A stretch of 64,000 bases of DNA from Shimia sp. (GCF_022448905.1 NZ_JAKVCW010000007.1:62001-126000), one strand, 5' to 3'. Positions 45,717 through 54,478 are shown, counted from the stretch's first letter. Notes: a model not told the origin generated them from the sequence alone. Made by a program: numbers and translations.

Positions 45717-46247
45717 CTAAGTCGTGACATCTTTTTTCGTTGAGAATGTCAATTGATACGCTTTGTACGCTTCAATGCAGGTATCAAAAACATATTCAAA
45801 TTCGAACTTCACAGGTTCATTTTCGTAGAAAGCAAGGAAACATTTCACATCAGGAGATTGCGACAGGTATCGGCAAATCGCCTGGCGGTACTTCCATGGT
45901 TTCGCCCTTTTCGGAAGTCGCGAGAGCCAATGCGCGTTTGGTCTTCCCGGAAATGGCCACCCTTCAAGCAATGAGGGACCGGAAGGAAGTGGATTGCGCC
46001 CCATGACTTCCAGAAACAATCTGAGCTCTTGCGGCGTTGCAAACAGCAAATCCACTTTCTGGAAATGCACATGCATCAAACACCACTTTTTCCTTTGAAC
46101 CAGAAATGGGTGTGAGACGGAATCTGGCCTCATTGGCTGTCCACTTTTCGTGAACTTGAGCACCCACCCCACTGACTTTGCGCCTGCCCAGCCGCTTAAG
46201 GGCGTCCAGGGGAATTCGTTACAATAATGTAGGTCAATGCGCTTCAT
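45717..46247 (-). CDS. Hypothetical protein in AT-richer segment
   Basis: 176 residues from the ATG at 46247, which follows GGGGGAACGAG; an ATG at 46265 lacks a ribosome site. I do not recognise the family. It is soluble, rich in Trp, Phe and Lys, with a basic central part (GRPNAHWLSRLPKRAKPWKYRQ region, about 106-127) and three Cys. Codon use is AT-richer than neighbours, which suggests recent acquisition. It sits alone between a helicase and a binding-protein gene. Confidence 0.55.
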   Translation of the reverse strand: MKRIDLHYCNEFPWTPLSGWAGAKSVGWVLKFTKSGQPMRPDSVSHPFLVQRKKWCLMHVHFQKVDLLFATPQELRLFLEVMGRNPLPSGPSLLEGWPFPGRPNAHWLSRLPKRAKPWKYRQAICRYLSQSPDVKCFLAFYENEPVKFEFEYVFDTCIEAYKAYQLTFSTKKDVTT

Positions 46248-46284
46248 GTCTCGTTCCCCCAACATGTCTAACAGAGCACTGGCA

Positions 46285-46316
46285 ATAAAAAGCCCCCGTT
46301 ATTGCAGACGAAGGCT
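46285..46316 (-). terminator. Terminator of the solute-binding protein gene
   Basis: Read on the minus strand, AGCCTTCG pairs with CGGGGGCT (two wobbles) and is followed by TTTTATT. It lies 25 bases after the stop. Confidence 0.7.
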
Positions 46317-46341
46317 CTCTTTAGAAATGAAGTATTGGAAG

Positions 46342-47040
46342 TTACTTCGCGTGCGCGTCCCAAGCATCCCGCAGGGCTTCCCCGTCAGGATGCTGGCGAG
46401 AAAACAGGACATAGACAGGAGCGGATCGCACCTCAGCTGCCTCGCCAATATCACTTGCTTCGTCGCCCAGAACCTCATTCAAAGACAACTCACCAACAAC
46501 TCTGTTTTCGATCAGCACATCCGCCCGGCCGGACTGCAACATTTTCCACGCACTTTCTGCAGATGTCACTGTGCGCATGTCCATGCCGCGCTTCTGGTAT
46601 TCCGCTTCATACCAATATCCCGCATAGCCAATGACAGAGAGGCCCTGCGCTTGAATGTCGTCAATTGAGGTCACATTCAAGCCGTCTGGATACTTGGTCC
46701 GGCTGTAAAAAATCACATCTGTCTGACCGTCCACTGGCACTTCTGGGTAGTAGAACTCATCCACACGTTCGTCCGTGCGTGACCAAGAAAACGTCGCAAC
46801 AAAGTCGCCTTTCTTGGTCATCTCAAAGGATCGCTTCCACGGCATGTACTCAAGCTCAATGTCATAGCCTGCCGACTTCATCACTTCGCGTACACGCTGA
46901 GTATGCAGGCCATTGTCTGGCAACTCTGAGCCGATATAAGGCGCCCATTCGCCTGCTGCAAAAGTAAGGGTCTCGGCCATTGAAGACGCCGCAGCTAAGA
47001 CGGAAAAGGCACATGCCGCAAGGGTGGTTTTGATGTTCAT
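46342..47040 (-). CDS. Periplasmic solute-binding protein, family 3-like
   Basis: 232 residues with a Sec signal peptide ending SSMAET. The mature protein follows the amino-acid-binding (SBP_bac_3) pattern: LTFAAGEWAPYIGSELPDNGLHTQRVREVMKSAGYDIELEYMPWKRSFEM, then YPEVPVDGQTDVIFY and a hinge. It lacks adjacent permease or ATPase genes, so it may be a stand-alone sensor or orphan binding protein. Ligand unknown. Confidence 0.83.
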   Translation of the reverse strand: MNIKTTLAACAFSVLAAASSMAETLTFAAGEWAPYIGSELPDNGLHTQRVREVMKSAGYDIELEYMPWKRSFEMTKKGDFVATFSWSRTDERVDEFYYPEVPVDGQTDVIFYSRTKYPDGLNVTSIDDIQAQGLSVIGYAGYWYEAEYQKRGMDMRTVTSAESAWKMLQSGRADVLIENRVVGELSLNEVLGDEASDIGEAAEVRSAPVYVLFSRQHPDGEALRDAWDAHAK

Positions 47041-47275
47041 TTTGACACTCCGCTAAAAGACTAATGCAAAGGCCTAAGCGGGAGACCTTTCCAAAAAGTG
47101 AAATGCCCAAACAAGAAATTGTGCGGCCAATTGAAACCTTGAGCCACCGGGCGAAGAGGCCAACGCGGGAAACCGCTTTTTTTCGATCCGCGCGAGTTTC
47201 CTGCCTGCGTCAAACATAATGTTCCGCGCGCACCGGTTGGCTGCTTGCTGCCGGTAGGCGAAGGCACTTTGCCCC

Positions 47276-47473
47276 CTAGACACCCTCCTCCTCAAAGATC
47301 TCCTCAATCGATAGCTCAAACACCCGCGCAATCCGAAAGGCCAAAGGCAACGATGGGTCGTACTTCCCGTTTTCAATGGCGTTTATCGAATTGCGCGAAA
47401 CGCCAAGCGACGCGGCCAGATCGGCCTGTGTCCATCGTCGCTCAGCACGCAGCACCCGAATTTTGTTCTTCAT
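47276..47473 (-). CDS. Small Xre-family HTH regulator
   Basis: 65 residues, a single Cro/C1-type domain: KIRVLRAERRWTQADLAASLGVSRNSINAIENGKYDPSLPLAFRIARVFELSIEEIFEEEG. The last residues form the dimer-forming tail typical of this regulator group. It lies 22 bases after a small membrane-protein gene on the same strand, repeating the order of the 18749-19479 module. A palindrome at 47937 is a likely operator. Confidence 0.88.
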   Translation of the reverse strand: MKNKIRVLRAERRWTQADLAASLGVSRNSINAIENGKYDPSLPLAFRIARVFELSIEEIFEEEGV

Positions 47474-47495
47474 GACACCACTCCGTTTTGCTGGC

Positions 47496-47915
47496 CTAGC
47501 GCCTAGACACCCACCAAAAGGATTGGCTGATCACAAACACGGCGCTCATCACAATCATCGCAAAGGTGACGCCCAGGCCAAATCCAACCGCCGAGAGTGG
47601 CAATCCACTGCCAGACATCGCCGCGACACTGGAAACGACATTCTGCAAAGCGGGCATCGTCACCATCAGCATGACAAACGCCAATGACAGCGGCACCCCA
47701 ACGGAACTTGCCGTGGCCAATGCGTAGCGCACACTGGCCCACTTCAACTCATCCTGATCCCGGAAAATCGAGAAAAACACCCAACCGGCCCACAGAATGC
47801 AAAGCGCAGAAAAGATGATGTCGGCCACAAAAGACACCTCAAAAACAAAGAAAAACGCGACTCCGATACAGACGGCGACAAACACGGAAATTTGCGAATA
47901 CGTGGAACTGGGCAT
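47496..47915 (-). CDS. Small polytopic membrane protein paired with an HTH gene
   Basis: 139 residues from the ATG at 47915 (AGAAGGA eight bases upstream; the ATG at 47924 is too close to it). Four membrane helices are predicted (about 8-25, 28-48, 62-90 and 105-130). No family is recognised. Gene order and size mirror other membrane-protein/HTH pairs, in which the membrane protein may control or be controlled by the regulator. That link is inference. Confidence 0.7.
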   Translation of the reverse strand: MPSSTYSQISVFVAVCIGVAFFFVFEVSFVADIIFSALCILWAGWVFFSIFRDQDELKWASVRYALATASSVGVPLSLAFVMLMVTMPALQNVVSSVAAMSGSGLPLSAVGFGLGVTFAMIVMSAVFVISQSFWWVSRR

Positions 47916-47936
47916 GACTAGCATCCTTCTCTAAAT

Positions 47937-47952
47937 GACAAGTTTACTTGTC
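47937..47952. promoter_or_regulatory. Palindrome upstream of the membrane-protein/HTH pair
   Basis: GACAAG-TTTA-CTTGTC is a perfect 6-base inverted repeat 22 bases before the membrane-protein start. Such a site is a likely autoregulatory operator for the Xre protein. Confidence 0.6.
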
Positions 47953-48018
47953 GTGATTCGCACCAAGTGGTCAAGCGCTCAGCGCAAGACGCCCTGCAAT
48001 CACCACGGTCCCAGACAT

Positions 48019-48051
48019 GAAAAGACCCCCGAAGCCAGGCGGCTCCGGGGG
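48019..48051 (-). terminator. Rho-independent terminator of ccr
   Basis: On the minus strand an 11-base arm CCCCCGGAGCC pairs with GGCTTCGGGGG (one mismatch) and is followed by TCTTTTC. Confidence 0.88.
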
Positions 48052-48092
48052 CTGGAGGAAAACGGGGGAAACCGTTTTATGATCCGTGCGTG

Positions 48093-49379
48093 TTACTTGC
48101 CCGCGTCGAGCACATCTTCCAGCGTGCGCAGCCCGGTCTTTGGCGCCTGCACCAGCACCGACATGTTGCCCGGCTTGTGTTCGTTGCGATACATTTTCAT
48201 GTGCGCTTCCGGCAGCTCGGCCCAAGGGAACACTTCAGACATGCATGGGTCCAGACGACGCTCCACCATCAACTGGTTGGCGGCCGCAGCCTGCTTCAAG
48301 TGGGCAAAGTGGGAGCCCTGCAGACGCTTCTGATGCATCCACATGTAGCGCACGTCAAAGGTACAGTTGAAGCCAGACGTACCGGCGCAGATCACAACCA
48401 TGCCGCCTTTTTTACAGACCAGCGAGGACACAGGGAACGTCTTCTCCCCCGGGTGCTCAAACACCATGTCCACGTTCACGCCTTTGCCGGTGATCTCCCA
48501 GATCGCCTTGCCAAATTTGCGCGCCTCTTTCAGCCAGTCGTTGTATTCCGGCGTGTTCACGGTTGGAAGCTGACCCCAGCAGTTGAAGTCGTTGCGGTTG
48601 ATCACGCCTTTCGCGCCAAGCCCCATGACAAAGTCACGCTTGCTCTCGTCCGAAATCACGCCAATCGCGTTGGCGCCAGCGGTGTTGATCAGCTGGATCG
48701 CATAAGACCCCAGACCACCGGACGCGCCCCATACCAGAACGTTCTGGCCTGGCTTCAGATCGTGTGGCTCGTGGCCAAACAGCATCCGGTAAGCAGTTGC
48801 CAGCGTCAGCGTATAACAGGCTGCTTCTTCCCAGGTCAGGTGCTTGGGACGCGGCATCAACTGCTGTGCTTGCACACGGGTGAACTGAGAGAAGGAGCCG
48901 TCAGGCGTTTCATAGCCCCAGATGCGCTGGCTGTCGGAGAACATCGGATCGCCGCCGTTACAGTGCTCGTCGTCGCCGTCATCCTGGTTGCAGTGGATCA
49001 CAACTTCGTCGCCCACTTTCCAGCGCTTCACCTTGTCACCCACGGCCCAAACGATGCCGGACGCATCGGAGCCTGCGATGTGATAGGGCTGCTTGTGCAC
49101 GTCGAACATGGAGATCGGAACACCGAGGCCGGCCCAAACACCGTTGTAGTTCACGCCCGCGGCCATCACCAGAACCAGCACTTCGTGGCTGTCCAGCGTT
49201 GGCACGTCGACAACTTCCTGCAGCATCGCCTGGTTCGGCTCACCTTGACGCTCGCGGCGGATCGCCCACGCGTACATCTGTTTTGGGACATGTCCCATCG
49301 GAGGCATTTCGCCCACTTCGTACAGGTCTTTCTGTGGTGCGTCGTAGGTCGCAATGCCGTTTTCAGTATCCAGAGCCAT
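48093..49379 (-). CDS. ccr: Crotonyl-CoA carboxylase/reductase
   Basis: 428 residues from the ATG at 49379 with AGGAGG six bases upstream, giving the family N-terminus MALDTENGIATYDAP. A medium-chain dehydrogenase with NADPH motif WGASGGLGSYAIQL, and the CO2-pocket segments VFEHPGEKTFP and the FNC region. It reductively carboxylates crotonyl-CoA to ethylmalonyl-CoA, the key step of the ethylmalonyl-CoA pathway. An inverted repeat (49504-49520) lies in its upstream spacer. Confidence 0.96.
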   Translation of the reverse strand: MALDTENGIATYDAPQKDLYEVGEMPPMGHVPKQMYAWAIRRERQGEPNQAMLQEVVDVPTLDSHEVLVLVMAAGVNYNGVWAGLGVPISMFDVHKQPYHIAGSDASGIVWAVGDKVKRWKVGDEVVIHCNQDDGDDEHCNGGDPMFSDSQRIWGYETPDGSFSQFTRVQAQQLMPRPKHLTWEEAACYTLTLATAYRMLFGHEPHDLKPGQNVLVWGASGGLGSYAIQLINTAGANAIGVISDESKRDFVMGLGAKGVINRNDFNCWGQLPTVNTPEYNDWLKEARKFGKAIWEITGKGVNVDMVFEHPGEKTFPVSSLVCKKGGMVVICAGTSGFNCTFDVRYMWMHQKRLQGSHFAHLKQAAAANQLMVERRLDPCMSEVFPWAELPEAHMKMYRNEHKPGNMSVLVQAPKTGLRTLEDVLDAGK

Positions 49380-49503
49380 CTTCGCCTCCTGATTGGTCGT
49401 TTCGCCGCGATGCAGAATCGCGTTCCTGCCACCGTGATACGGATGGCGAGGTAACATTGCAACCTTCATGAAGGTGTTTTTGTAATTTTATGACCCAGCA
49501 GGC

Positions 49504-49523
49504 GCAGCATGAATTGCTGCAAT
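49504..49523. promoter_or_regulatory. Inverted repeats upstream of ccr
   Basis: GCAGCA-N5-TGCTGC (49504-49520) overlaps the odd palindrome ATTGCTGCAAT (49513-49523). Core TTGC-N-GCAA recurs in the acyltransferase/ecm spacer at 50976-50984. Candidate regulator site. Confidence 0.4.
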
Positions 49524-49530
49524 CGCACAA

Positions 49531-50889
49531 TCATCCCATCAAATGCCTTATGGAATTGGCGTAAAACCGCAGGATCTCCGCCTGGTCCTTGTTCACAGAA
49601 AACGTGCCGTCACTCTCCAACAGCACCCGCCGCCCCACCAAAGTCTTCAGCGCGCTGTCTATCGCCTCCTCCGGCACCTCCCGCATAAACCGTGCCCGAG
49701 ACTGCGGCAGCGCCGCCAGCCGCGCCGCAAAGGCGTCTTTCACATCCTTCTGCGACAAAGGCCCGGCGGCCTGCTCAAAAATATACGCCATCAGCGGCAC
49801 CGGCAAGATTGGCACCACCCCGTTGATGCGCCGCATCAACTCCACACCCAGCGGTTTGGCCACATCACCGGATACGTCCTTGGAGAACTCCGTGAGCGAT
49901 ACAGGCCGTCCAAAGCGCACCGTGGCATTGCCAAAGCGATGCACTTTTCCGCGCAGCCGCAACAACAGTTGTTTGAAGAAGAACCCCACAATCACCGAAA
50001 TCCGCGCCCGGAACCCCTTCCCGCCCCGCGCCGCCGATTCCAACAGGATGCGGTCTTCCAGCACGCGGTCATAATTTATCGCCACCGGCACAAACACCAC
50101 ATCGCGCCCCTCAGGCTGGTACGCATCGGTGATGTATTTGATCAGCCCCAGCTTCGGGTCCTGCGGCGCCCCGGTCAGCGACAACCGCCCCTCCGGGAAC
50201 ATCGCCTGGGCTACCCCCGCTTCGGTCGCCAACCGGACATAAGCCGCCAGCACCTTGCGATAGAGATCGTTGCGCGACTTGCGCCTGATAAAGTACGCCC
50301 CCATCGCCCGGATCAACCGGCTGAGCGGCCAAACCCGCGCCCATTCCCCCACCGCATAGGACAACGCCCCGCGCCGCGCGGCCAGATAGGTCACCAACAC
50401 ATAATCCATGTTGCTCTTGTGATTGATCACATAAACGATGGTGCTCTCCTGCGGGATCGCGTCCAGCGCCGCCTCATCCACATGGGTCAACCGCACACGA
50501 TAAAATGCCCGGCTCAGGAATCGCGCAATCTTGATGGCGACGCCAAAATACATGGTGGCCGAAAACGACGGCACAATCTCGCCCGCGTAGCGCTTGGCCG
50601 TCTCAAAGGCCACGGCCTCGGGAATCCCTTCCTCTGCTGCGTGTTCTGCAACTGCGCGGGTCACATCGGGCTGATAGATCAGCCGCTCGATCATGTCGTG
50701 GCGCTGCGCCAGCTTGAACGGCTCAATGGGCCGCTCCAACCGCTCGTTCAGCCGCGCCACCACGCGCTCCATCCGACGCCGGAAGAACCAGCGCACCGAG
50801 GGGAAAAGCAAGTGACTGGCCGCTGTGACCACCGCAAACAGCAGGATCAGTACAAAAAGCCAAAGGGGGAGCTCAATCGTCGATGTCAT
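49531..50889 (-). CDS. PlsB-like acyltransferase (glycerol-3-phosphate or lysophosphatidate acyltransferase family)
   Basis: 452 residues from the ATG at 50889; the longer open frame covers the ecm promoter region. One N-terminal membrane helix (about 8-30). Motifs are NHKSNMDYVLVTYLA (the NHxxxD block), FIRRKSRNDLYRK, AMFPEGRLSLTG (PEG block) and VFVPVAINYD. These match the PlsB-type acyltransferase superfamily, which acylates glycerol phosphate with acyl-CoA or acyl-ACP. It is divergent from ecm and upstream of ccr on the same strand. Confidence 0.85.
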   Translation of the reverse strand: MTSTIELPLWLFVLILLFAVVTAASHLLFPSVRWFFRRRMERVVARLNERLERPIEPFKLAQRHDMIERLIYQPDVTRAVAEHAAEEGIPEAVAFETAKRYAGEIVPSFSATMYFGVAIKIARFLSRAFYRVRLTHVDEAALDAIPQESTIVYVINHKSNMDYVLVTYLAARRGALSYAVGEWARVWPLSRLIRAMGAYFIRRKSRNDLYRKVLAAYVRLATEAGVAQAMFPEGRLSLTGAPQDPKLGLIKYITDAYQPEGRDVVFVPVAINYDRVLEDRILLESAARGGKGFRARISVIVGFFFKQLLLRLRGKVHRFGNATVRFGRPVSLTEFSKDVSGDVAKPLGVELMRRINGVVPILPVPLMAYIFEQAAGPLSQKDVKDAFAARLAALPQSRARFMREVPEEAIDSALKTLVGRRVLLESDGTFSVNKDQAEILRFYANSIRHLMG

Positions 50890-50975
50890 GAAATGACTCT
50901 GACTACACCGCGCGCGCGGGCGCAATAGACTTCGCGCACGCGTACCCCAGTGATCTCCCCACCAACAGAACGATT

Positions 50976-50984
50976 TTGCCGCAA
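50976..50984. promoter_or_regulatory. TTGCCGCAA palindrome between acyltransferase gene and ecm
   Basis: Matches the TTGC-N-GCAA core before ccr. A further TTGCAA palindrome (50999-51004) follows. It lies in the 192-base divergent spacer, 98 bases upstream of ecm. Confidence 0.35.
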
Positions 50985-51081
50985 CGCAGCGAATTGACTT
51001 GCAAAGGATGTTTCGCGTACATACGCTCAAACGAAAGATTGTTGCTAGGTCCACGTATGACCCCCAGCAGAGGAATGAAAC

Positions 51082-53076
51082 ATGTCGCAGACGCAGCAAA
51101 ACCAGCCCGCCGATAAACCTGCCAAGGATCGTCCGTGGTTGATTCGAACCTACGCCGGCCATTCCACCGCTAAGGCGTCCAACGCGCTCTACCGCTCCAA
51201 CCTAGAAAAAGGCCAGACCGGCCTGTCCGTGGCCTTCGACCTCCCCACCCAGACCGGTTATGACAGCGACCACATCCTGGCGCGCGGCGAAGTGGGCAAA
51301 GTCGGCGTGCCGGTCTGCCACCTGGGCGACATGCGCACCCTGTTTGACCAGATTCCGCTGGAGCAGATGAACACCTCCATGACAATCAACGCCACCGCGC
51401 CTTGGTTGCTTGCGCTCTACATCGCCACGGCCGAAGAGCAAGGCGCCGATGTCGCCAAGCTGCAAGGCACGGTGCAAAACGATCTGATCAAAGAGTACCT
51501 GAGCCGCGGCACCTACATCTGCCCGCCGGAGCCCAGCCTGAAGATGATCGCGGATGTGGCCGAATACTGCTACACCAACGTGCCCAAATGGAACCCGATG
51601 AACGTCTGTTCCTACCACCTACAAGAGGCAGGCGCGACGCCAGAACAGGAACTGGCCTTTGCCTTGGCCACCGCCATTGCAGTGCTTGACGCGCTAAAGC
51701 CTCGCGTGGCCGAAGAAGACTTCCCACGCCTTTGTGGCCGTATCTCCTTCTTTGTGAACGCGGGCATCCGCTTTGTGACTGAGATGTGCAAGATGCGCGC
51801 CTTTGTGGACCTCTGGGATGAAATCCTGGTGGACCGCTATGGCGTGACTGACCCCAAATCCCGCCGCTTCCGCTATGGGGTGCAGGTCAACTCTCTGGGC
51901 CTGACCGAACAACAGCCAGAAAATAACGTCTACCGTATTCTCATCGAAATGCTGGCTGTGACCCTGTCCAAAAAGGCCCGCGCCCGCGCCGTGCAATTGC
52001 CCGCCTGGAACGAAGCGCTTGGATTGCCACGCCCATGGGATCAGCAATGGTCCATGCGCATGCAACAAATCATGGCCTTTGAAACCGATCTTCTCGAATA
52101 CGACGATCTGTTTGACGGAAACCCGGCGGTGGATTCCAAAGTCGAAGAGCTAAAAGACGGCGCACGCCGTGAATTGGCCAATTTGGAAAGCATGGGCGGC
52201 GCGATTGGCGCGATCGATTATATGAAATCCCGCCTTGTGGACAGCAACGCCGAACGCCTCAACCGCATCGAAGCCGGTGAGACCGTGGTGGTGGGCGTGA
52301 ACAAATTCCAGAAAGGCGAGGCCTCTCCGTTGATGACCGGTGATGGTGGCATCATGGTGGTGGACCCAGCCGTAGAGCAGGAACAGATTTCTCGTCTGTC
52401 CGAATGGCGCAATCAGCGCGACAGCGCGGCCGTTGAAAAAGCCCTCGCAGATCTGCACGCTGCGGCGGCCAATGGCGACAACGTCATGCCCGCTTCTATT
52501 GCCGCCGCCAAGGCAGGTGTCACAACTGGCGAATGGGCCGCACAAATGCGCGTTGTGCACGGCGAATACCGCGGCCCGACCGGCGTATCCGGTGCCCCCT
52601 CCAACAAAACCGAAGGTCTCGACGATCTGCGCAATGCCGTGGACGCCGTGTCTGACAAACTGGGCCGCCGCCTAAAATTTGTCATTGGCAAACCGGGACT
52701 TGACGGCCACTCCAACGGTGCCGAGCAAATCGCCTTCCGTGCCCGCGACTGCGGCATGGACATCACCTATGACGGCATCCGCCTAACACCCGAAGAGATT
52801 GTGGCCAAAGCGTTGGAAGACGCGGCCCATGTGGTGGGTTTGTCGATCCTGTCGGGCTCGCACATCCCGTTGGTTGAAGACCTGATGCAGCGTATGCGTG
52901 ATGCCGGATTAGGCGACACGCCTGTTATCGTCGGCGGTATCATTCCTGACGAAGACGCAGAGCGTTTGCGCGCCATGGGTGTGGCGCGGGTCTATACCCC
53001 AAAGGACTTCGAACTCAACACCATCATGGGCGACATTGTCACATTGGCGAATCCCGACGCTGTGGCGGCCGAGTAA
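51082..53076 (+). CDS. ecm: Ethylmalonyl-CoA mutase
   Basis: 664 residues. The N-terminal methylmalonyl-CoA-mutase-like barrel has RTYAGHSTAKASNALYR, TGLSVAFDLPTQTGYDSDH and NMNVCSYH-like segments. The C-terminal B12 domain has GKPGLDGHSNGAEQ with the cobalt-binding His543 of the DxHxxG motif, then SGSH and GG elements. It converts ethylmalonyl-CoA to methylsuccinyl-CoA. Its pathway partner Ccr is 1.7 kb away, divergently transcribed. The former name for such proteins is MeaA. Confidence 0.96.
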   Translation: MSQTQQNQPADKPAKDRPWLIRTYAGHSTAKASNALYRSNLEKGQTGLSVAFDLPTQTGYDSDHILARGEVGKVGVPVCHLGDMRTLFDQIPLEQMNTSMTINATAPWLLALYIATAEEQGADVAKLQGTVQNDLIKEYLSRGTYICPPEPSLKMIADVAEYCYTNVPKWNPMNVCSYHLQEAGATPEQELAFALATAIAVLDALKPRVAEEDFPRLCGRISFFVNAGIRFVTEMCKMRAFVDLWDEILVDRYGVTDPKSRRFRYGVQVNSLGLTEQQPENNVYRILIEMLAVTLSKKARARAVQLPAWNEALGLPRPWDQQWSMRMQQIMAFETDLLEYDDLFDGNPAVDSKVEELKDGARRELANLESMGGAIGAIDYMKSRLVDSNAERLNRIEAGETVVVGVNKFQKGEASPLMTGDGGIMVVDPAVEQEQISRLSEWRNQRDSAAVEKALADLHAAAANGDNVMPASIAAAKAGVTTGEWAAQMRVVHGEYRGPTGVSGAPSNKTEGLDDLRNAVDAVSDKLGRRLKFVIGKPGLDGHSNGAEQIAFRARDCGMDITYDGIRLTPEEIVAKALEDAAHVVGLSILSGSHIPLVEDLMQRMRDAGLGDTPVIVGGIIPDEDAERLRAMGVARVYTPKDFELNTIMGDIVTLANPDAVAAE

Positions 53077-53269
53077 GCGTTGGTGCACCGAGAAAGCGGT
53101 CTCAAAAAATGAGACCAGCGCAGATTTTGCGGGTAAGGAAAACCATACTCGCAACTTATAATTGTAGAATTCAGAACCCATCACGCAAAAATAGTCTTCC
53201 GCCTTGCATATCCCTATTTCTGCCTGTGAAAATGTAAGTCAATCGGAATAAGCGAATGGACGGTCCAAA

Positions 53270-53584
53270 ATGAATTTGGAAGATATGAGCCGCGAAGCGT
53301 TGATTGACCTGCGCGCGCAGATCGATATCCAACTGGAAAAACGCGAAGCCCAACGCAAAACTGATGCGCTGAAAGCCATCGAGGAAGCCGCCGAAAAATA
53401 CGGCTTCTCTTTGGAAGAGCTGGCCAGCGTCTCCGGCAAAAAGCGCGGCGGGTTGATGAAAGGCGTGCCAAAATACGCCCATCCAGAAGACAAAACCAAA
53501 ACCTGGACCGGCAAAGGCCGCAAGCCGAAGTGGTTTGACGAAGCCCTAGCAGCAGGCATTGCGCCGGACGCCATGGAAATCTGA
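53270..53584 (+). CDS. H-NS histone-family nucleoid protein (HvrA-like)
   Basis: 104 residues. The N-terminal coiled coil (about 5-45, with ALIDLRAQIDIQLEKREAQRK) serves dimerisation and the C-terminal DNA-binding block has the H-NS motif TWTGKGRKPKWFDEALAAG. HvrA-type proteins of Rhodobacter tune photosynthesis and nitrogen genes; targets here are unknown. The 193-base upstream spacer is AT-rich, with a TATAAT at 53157 but no clear -35. A terminator follows. Confidence 0.92.
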   Translation: MNLEDMSREALIDLRAQIDIQLEKREAQRKTDALKAIEEAAEKYGFSLEELASVSGKKRGGLMKGVPKYAHPEDKTKTWTGKGRKPKWFDEALAAGIAPDAMEI

Positions 53585-53608
53585 TCCCGGTTTCCGAGCC
53601 AACCGACA

Positions 53609-53651
53609 AAGCCGGAGTGCGCCATCAGGCCCGCTTCGGCTTTTGCTTTTT
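53609..53651 (+). terminator. Terminator of the H-NS gene
   Basis: AAGCCGGAG pairs with CTTCGGCTT (one wobble), with inner GC-rich pairing, and is followed by TTTTGCTTTTT. Confidence 0.75.
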
Positions 53652-53773
53652 CCAGCAGATGTTTTTCAGATTTTTGCCTTGTGCCGCGCTAGAATTTTGA
53701 CCATCTGATTCACTCTTATACGTTTGCCCAAAGGGCAACGCTCTGCGCCCATAGAAAAACAAAAGGAATTGCC

Positions 53774-54478
53774 ATGACTGTACACATCGGAGCCCAACCC
53801 GGAGACATCGCAGAAACCGTTCTTCTGCCAGGCGATCCCTACCGCGCCAAATGGGCGGCGGAGACCTTCCTCACCGATGTGAAACTGGTGAACGAAGTGC
53901 GTGGTATGCTCGGCTTCACCGGCATGTGGAAAGGCAACCGTGTCACCATCCACGGCTCCGGCATGGGCATGCCGTCCCTGTCGATCTACGTCAACGAGCT
54001 GATCAAGGACTACGGCGCCAAAACCCTGATCCGCATTGGTTCCGCAGGCGGCATGCAGGAGCACGTCAAGGTGCGCGACGTTGTCGTTGCCATGACTGCC
54101 TCCACCCTCTCCACCCCATCACGCGGCATCTTTAAGGAGCTGAACTTCGCCCCATGCGCCGATTACGGGCTGTTGCGCGCTGCGGCTGATGCGGCCGAAG
54201 CCAAGGGCACCCCAACCCATGTTGGCGGCATCTACAGCTCCGACGTGTTCTATGACGAGCGCCCGGACCTCAACGAACAAATGGTGCGCCACGGCATTCT
54301 TGGCGTCGAGATGGAAGCGGCCGAACTTTACAATCTCGCCGCCCGCCACAACGTACGCGCGCTGGCCGTTCTGACCATTTCCGACCACCTTCTGACCGGC
54401 GAAGCCCTGCCGTCTGAAGACCGCGAAAAATCCTTCGGCGATATGGTCGAAATCGCGCTCGAAGCCGCCTTCGCCTGA
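53774..54478 (+). CDS. deoD: Purine-nucleoside phosphorylase, DeoD type
   Basis: 234 residues, the hexameric DeoD class. Features are [25 protein letters not shown] at the start (phosphate site), [34 protein letters not shown], and [11 protein letters not shown] plus [18 protein letters not shown] near the end with the catalytic Asp. It cleaves purine ribonucleosides to base and ribose-1-phosphate. AAAGGAATT precedes the start. Confidence 0.96.
   Translation: MTVHIGAQPGDIAETVLLPGDPYRAKWAAETFLTDVKLVNEVRGMLGFTGMWKGNRVTIHGSGMGMPSLSIYVNELIKDYGAKTLIRIGSAGGMQEHVKVRDVVVAMTASTLSTPSRGIFKELNFAPCADYGLLRAAADAAEAKGTPTHVGGIYSSDVFYDERPDLNEQMVRHGILGVEMEAAELYNLAARHNVRALAVLTISDHLLTGEALPSEDREKSFGDMVEIALEAAFA

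Noticed and set aside
47160..47200. GCGG-GAAA-CCGC hairpin followed by seven T on the plus strand
   Set aside because: No plus-strand gene ends upstream, so it would terminate nothing known; the stem is only four pairs.
48090..49454. 454-codon frame opposite ccr
   Set aside because: Antisense shadow with no domain; ccr motifs on the other strand are unambiguous.
49380..49469. 30-codon N-terminal extension of Ccr
   Set aside because: No ribosome site at 49469, whereas AGGAGG precedes 49379 and gives the known family N-terminus.
53134..53162. Promoter with TATAAT at 53157 before the H-NS gene
   Set aside because: No acceptable -35 hexamer at 16-18 bases, so only mentioned under the gene.
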